Under the pieces are notes generated by a model, which saw only the letters and a program-made list of their open reading frames with translations, was not told the DNA's origin and made no database searches. From the NCBI RefSeq assembly GCF_000165425.1, contig NW_001799533.1, positions 189,127 to 253,126 on the forward strand: a DNA stretch of 64,000 nt, given 5' to 3'. This document shows, in pieces, positions 62,330 to 64,000 of this stretch. The first letter of the stretch is position 1. Each line of letters begins with the position of its first letter. Position numbers and translations under genes: made by a program. Source of the stretch: Paramecium tetraurelia (lineage: Eukaryota > Ciliophora > Oligohymenophorea > Peniculida > Parameciidae).

Positions 62330-64000
62330 ATGGGAAATATTTGTAAACCTTAGGTTTAGTTACCAGAAGAAAATGAGGTAGATTTAAATAAAAAAGTTGA
62401 AATTGAGGAACAAAGGAAAAAAGCAAATCATAAATAAGATAATGTAAATGACTAAAAATAAGACTCTATAACCGACGACCAAAAGCAATAATAGGACAAC
62501 TAGGATGGATAAAAGTTGAGGAGTGAAAATAATCAAGAAGTACTTTATAAAAATAGTTCTTTAGTTAAAAAGAAGAGAAAACAAAAAGATGGCATAAATA
62601 GCAGCTGTTATTGATTAGGAAGTAATATATGAAAATATCTAAAAACAAGATAAAGTGAAAAGTCCTTTTGATTATTAACTATTATTGAATGCATTTTCTA
62701 ATAGTTTCATATTTGCTCAGTTGTAAGGCGACGACAAGTATCAAAAATTGAATATTATTTTGAGTAAAGGTTATTGATAAAATGTTCTATTGTACAGTGA
62801 AAGATTAGGAGATGGTATTTAAATAAGGAGATAAGGGAAGCTCATACTTTTTGATTGAAAGAGGCTAATGTTAAATAATAATAAATAATGATGTAAAGAA
62901 AACCTTGAAATCTGGAGAAGCATTTGGAGAATTAGCCTTATTGTACAATGCTCCAAGATCTGCTTCAGTGAAAGCTATTGGAGGTACTAAAATTCTTAAT
63001 ATTTAGACTGTGCCTTTTGGGCCATAGACAGAAATACAGTTAGGAAAGTGATAGAGGAAATCTCGTTGAAGGATTACGAGTAGAATAAGGAGTTTATACA
63101 AAAAGTTCAATTTTTTGGTATTAAAATTAAATAATCAAATAGAGTCACTTACTGATGAGTAAAGAACTGCAATTACATCTGTTCTGATAACTCTTAACTT
63201 TAAAGCAGGCGAGATAATTGTGAATGAAGGTGATTAAGCCGATTCATTTTTTATAATAAAAAAAGGAGAGATTGAAATATCTAAAGGAGGCAAATAGTTG
63301 AGGATCATGCAATAGGGAGATTCTTTAGGTGAATAGGCATTGTAAAGTAACTCTGTAAGAGGGGCAACAGCCAAAGCACATAAAGATGTCATACTATTGG
63401 CATTGTCAAGAGATGATCTGACTAGAATATTGGGAGATAAAATATAGACTATTATGTTCTTGAATTTATAAAGATGGGCATTCGAGCGTCATCCTATATT
63501 GAAATAACTTACTAAACTTTAAGTAGAAAGGATAGTAAGTAGTATGGAATAAAAATAATTTAAATAAGGAGAAGTCATTTTGGAGAAAGGGTAATAATGC
63601 ACTCATTTGATCGTTGTTCTTACGGCTAATATGTAGTATGGATAGCAATCGATTGAGAAAGGGTAAATGTTTGGTGATAAGTTTTTGGAATAATAAAATT
63701 AAAATTTAACTGATTCTTTGACAATGAAATCAGACGGATTGATAAGTCAGATATAAATTAAAGTCTTTTTTGAAATTATTGGTGGTACTTTAGAACAAAT
63801 CTTTTTAAAAAATGAGAAAGCACATGATAGATTCATCAAAAAAGAAGAAGGGTAAAAGAAAGATTAGTATGATCATTTTAAATTAGATGAATTAATCTCA
63901 ATTAAAAAATTAGGTCAAGGTTAATTTGGTAATGTCTATTTAGTTCATAATAAAACAGATAAGAAAAATTATGCTCTTAAATGCATATCAAAATTTTAAA
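62330..64000 (+). CDS. cGMP-dependent protein kinase, 3' end outside window
   Basis: Introns of 25, 28, 23 and 25 nt join the exons. The protein starts MGNICKP, a myristoylation/palmitoylation-type N-terminus like that of protist PKGs, then a polar linker. At least three cyclic-nucleotide-binding folds follow: FGELALLYNAPRSASV and LGEQALQSNSVRGATA keep the Arg that binds the cyclic phosphate; a third (FGDKFLEQQNQN) has lost it. The kinase domain opens at the right edge with LGQGQFGNVYLVHN and YALKCISK. Ciliate PKGs control ciliary beating and exocytosis in response to cGMP. PKA-type R subunits are excluded because binding sites and kinase are in one chain. Confidence 0.9.

Overview
The window reads as a ciliate macronuclear chromosome segment, most likely Paramecium (aurelia group). 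Evidence: very A+T-rich DNA; nearly every recognisable protein is readable only if TAA and TAG are glutamine and TGA is the sole stop; genes are packed tightly on both strands; and they are cut by tiny GT..AG introns of about 20-32 nt. For most spliced genes the exon total, after removing the introns I placed, is an exact multiple of three. One assembly gap (150 N) lies at 29223-29372.

Layout. 1-9.5 kb: the 3' part of a membrane protein, a small glycine-rich membrane protein, a PX-domain protein, a Rab6-like GTPase, an ankyrin/DHHC-type membrane protein whose catalytic motif is lost, a small putative mitochondrial protein, a casein-kinase-1-like kinase, then a gene-poor stretch. 9.5-24.2 kb: CFAP57 (WD40 plus coiled coil), divergent from a secreted protein only 28 bp away, then a 9.5-kb IP3-receptor-type calcium release channel. 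24.8-36.7 kb: a coiled-coil protein, a TRAF-like RING/zinc-finger protein with 42 consecutive glutamines, unknown genes around the gap, LSM6, an F-box coiled-coil protein, an SR splicing factor (RRM-CCHC-RS), a coiled-coil protein and a Tctex1-type dynein light chain. 36.7-41.3 kb: about 4.6 kb with no intact gene and partly abnormal base composition. 41.3-50.2 kb: an NFRKB-like INO80 subunit, a hybrid histidine kinase with a decayed receiver-domain relic beside it, a CFAP97-like protein, a broken zinc-finger gene and a C2-domain membrane protein. 50.6-64 kb: radial spoke protein 3, a nucleoside hydrolase, two unknown genes, a DH-PX-FERM-like exchange factor, MAPK15/ERK7, a degenerate region, and the 5' part of a cGMP-dependent protein kinase.

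There is no operon structure. Several genes share a theme: cilium building and beating (CFAP57, RSP3, CFAP97-like, Tctex1, MAPK15) and calcium/cyclic-nucleotide/phosphotransfer signalling (IP3R-type channel, PKG, histidine kinase, CK1). This fits a heavily ciliated cell but is expected by chance in Paramecium and is not evidence of a cluster. The most unusual observations are the DHHC-to-QFHS substitution, the four-codon polyglutamine tract, the receiver relic and the 36.7-41.3 kb anomaly.
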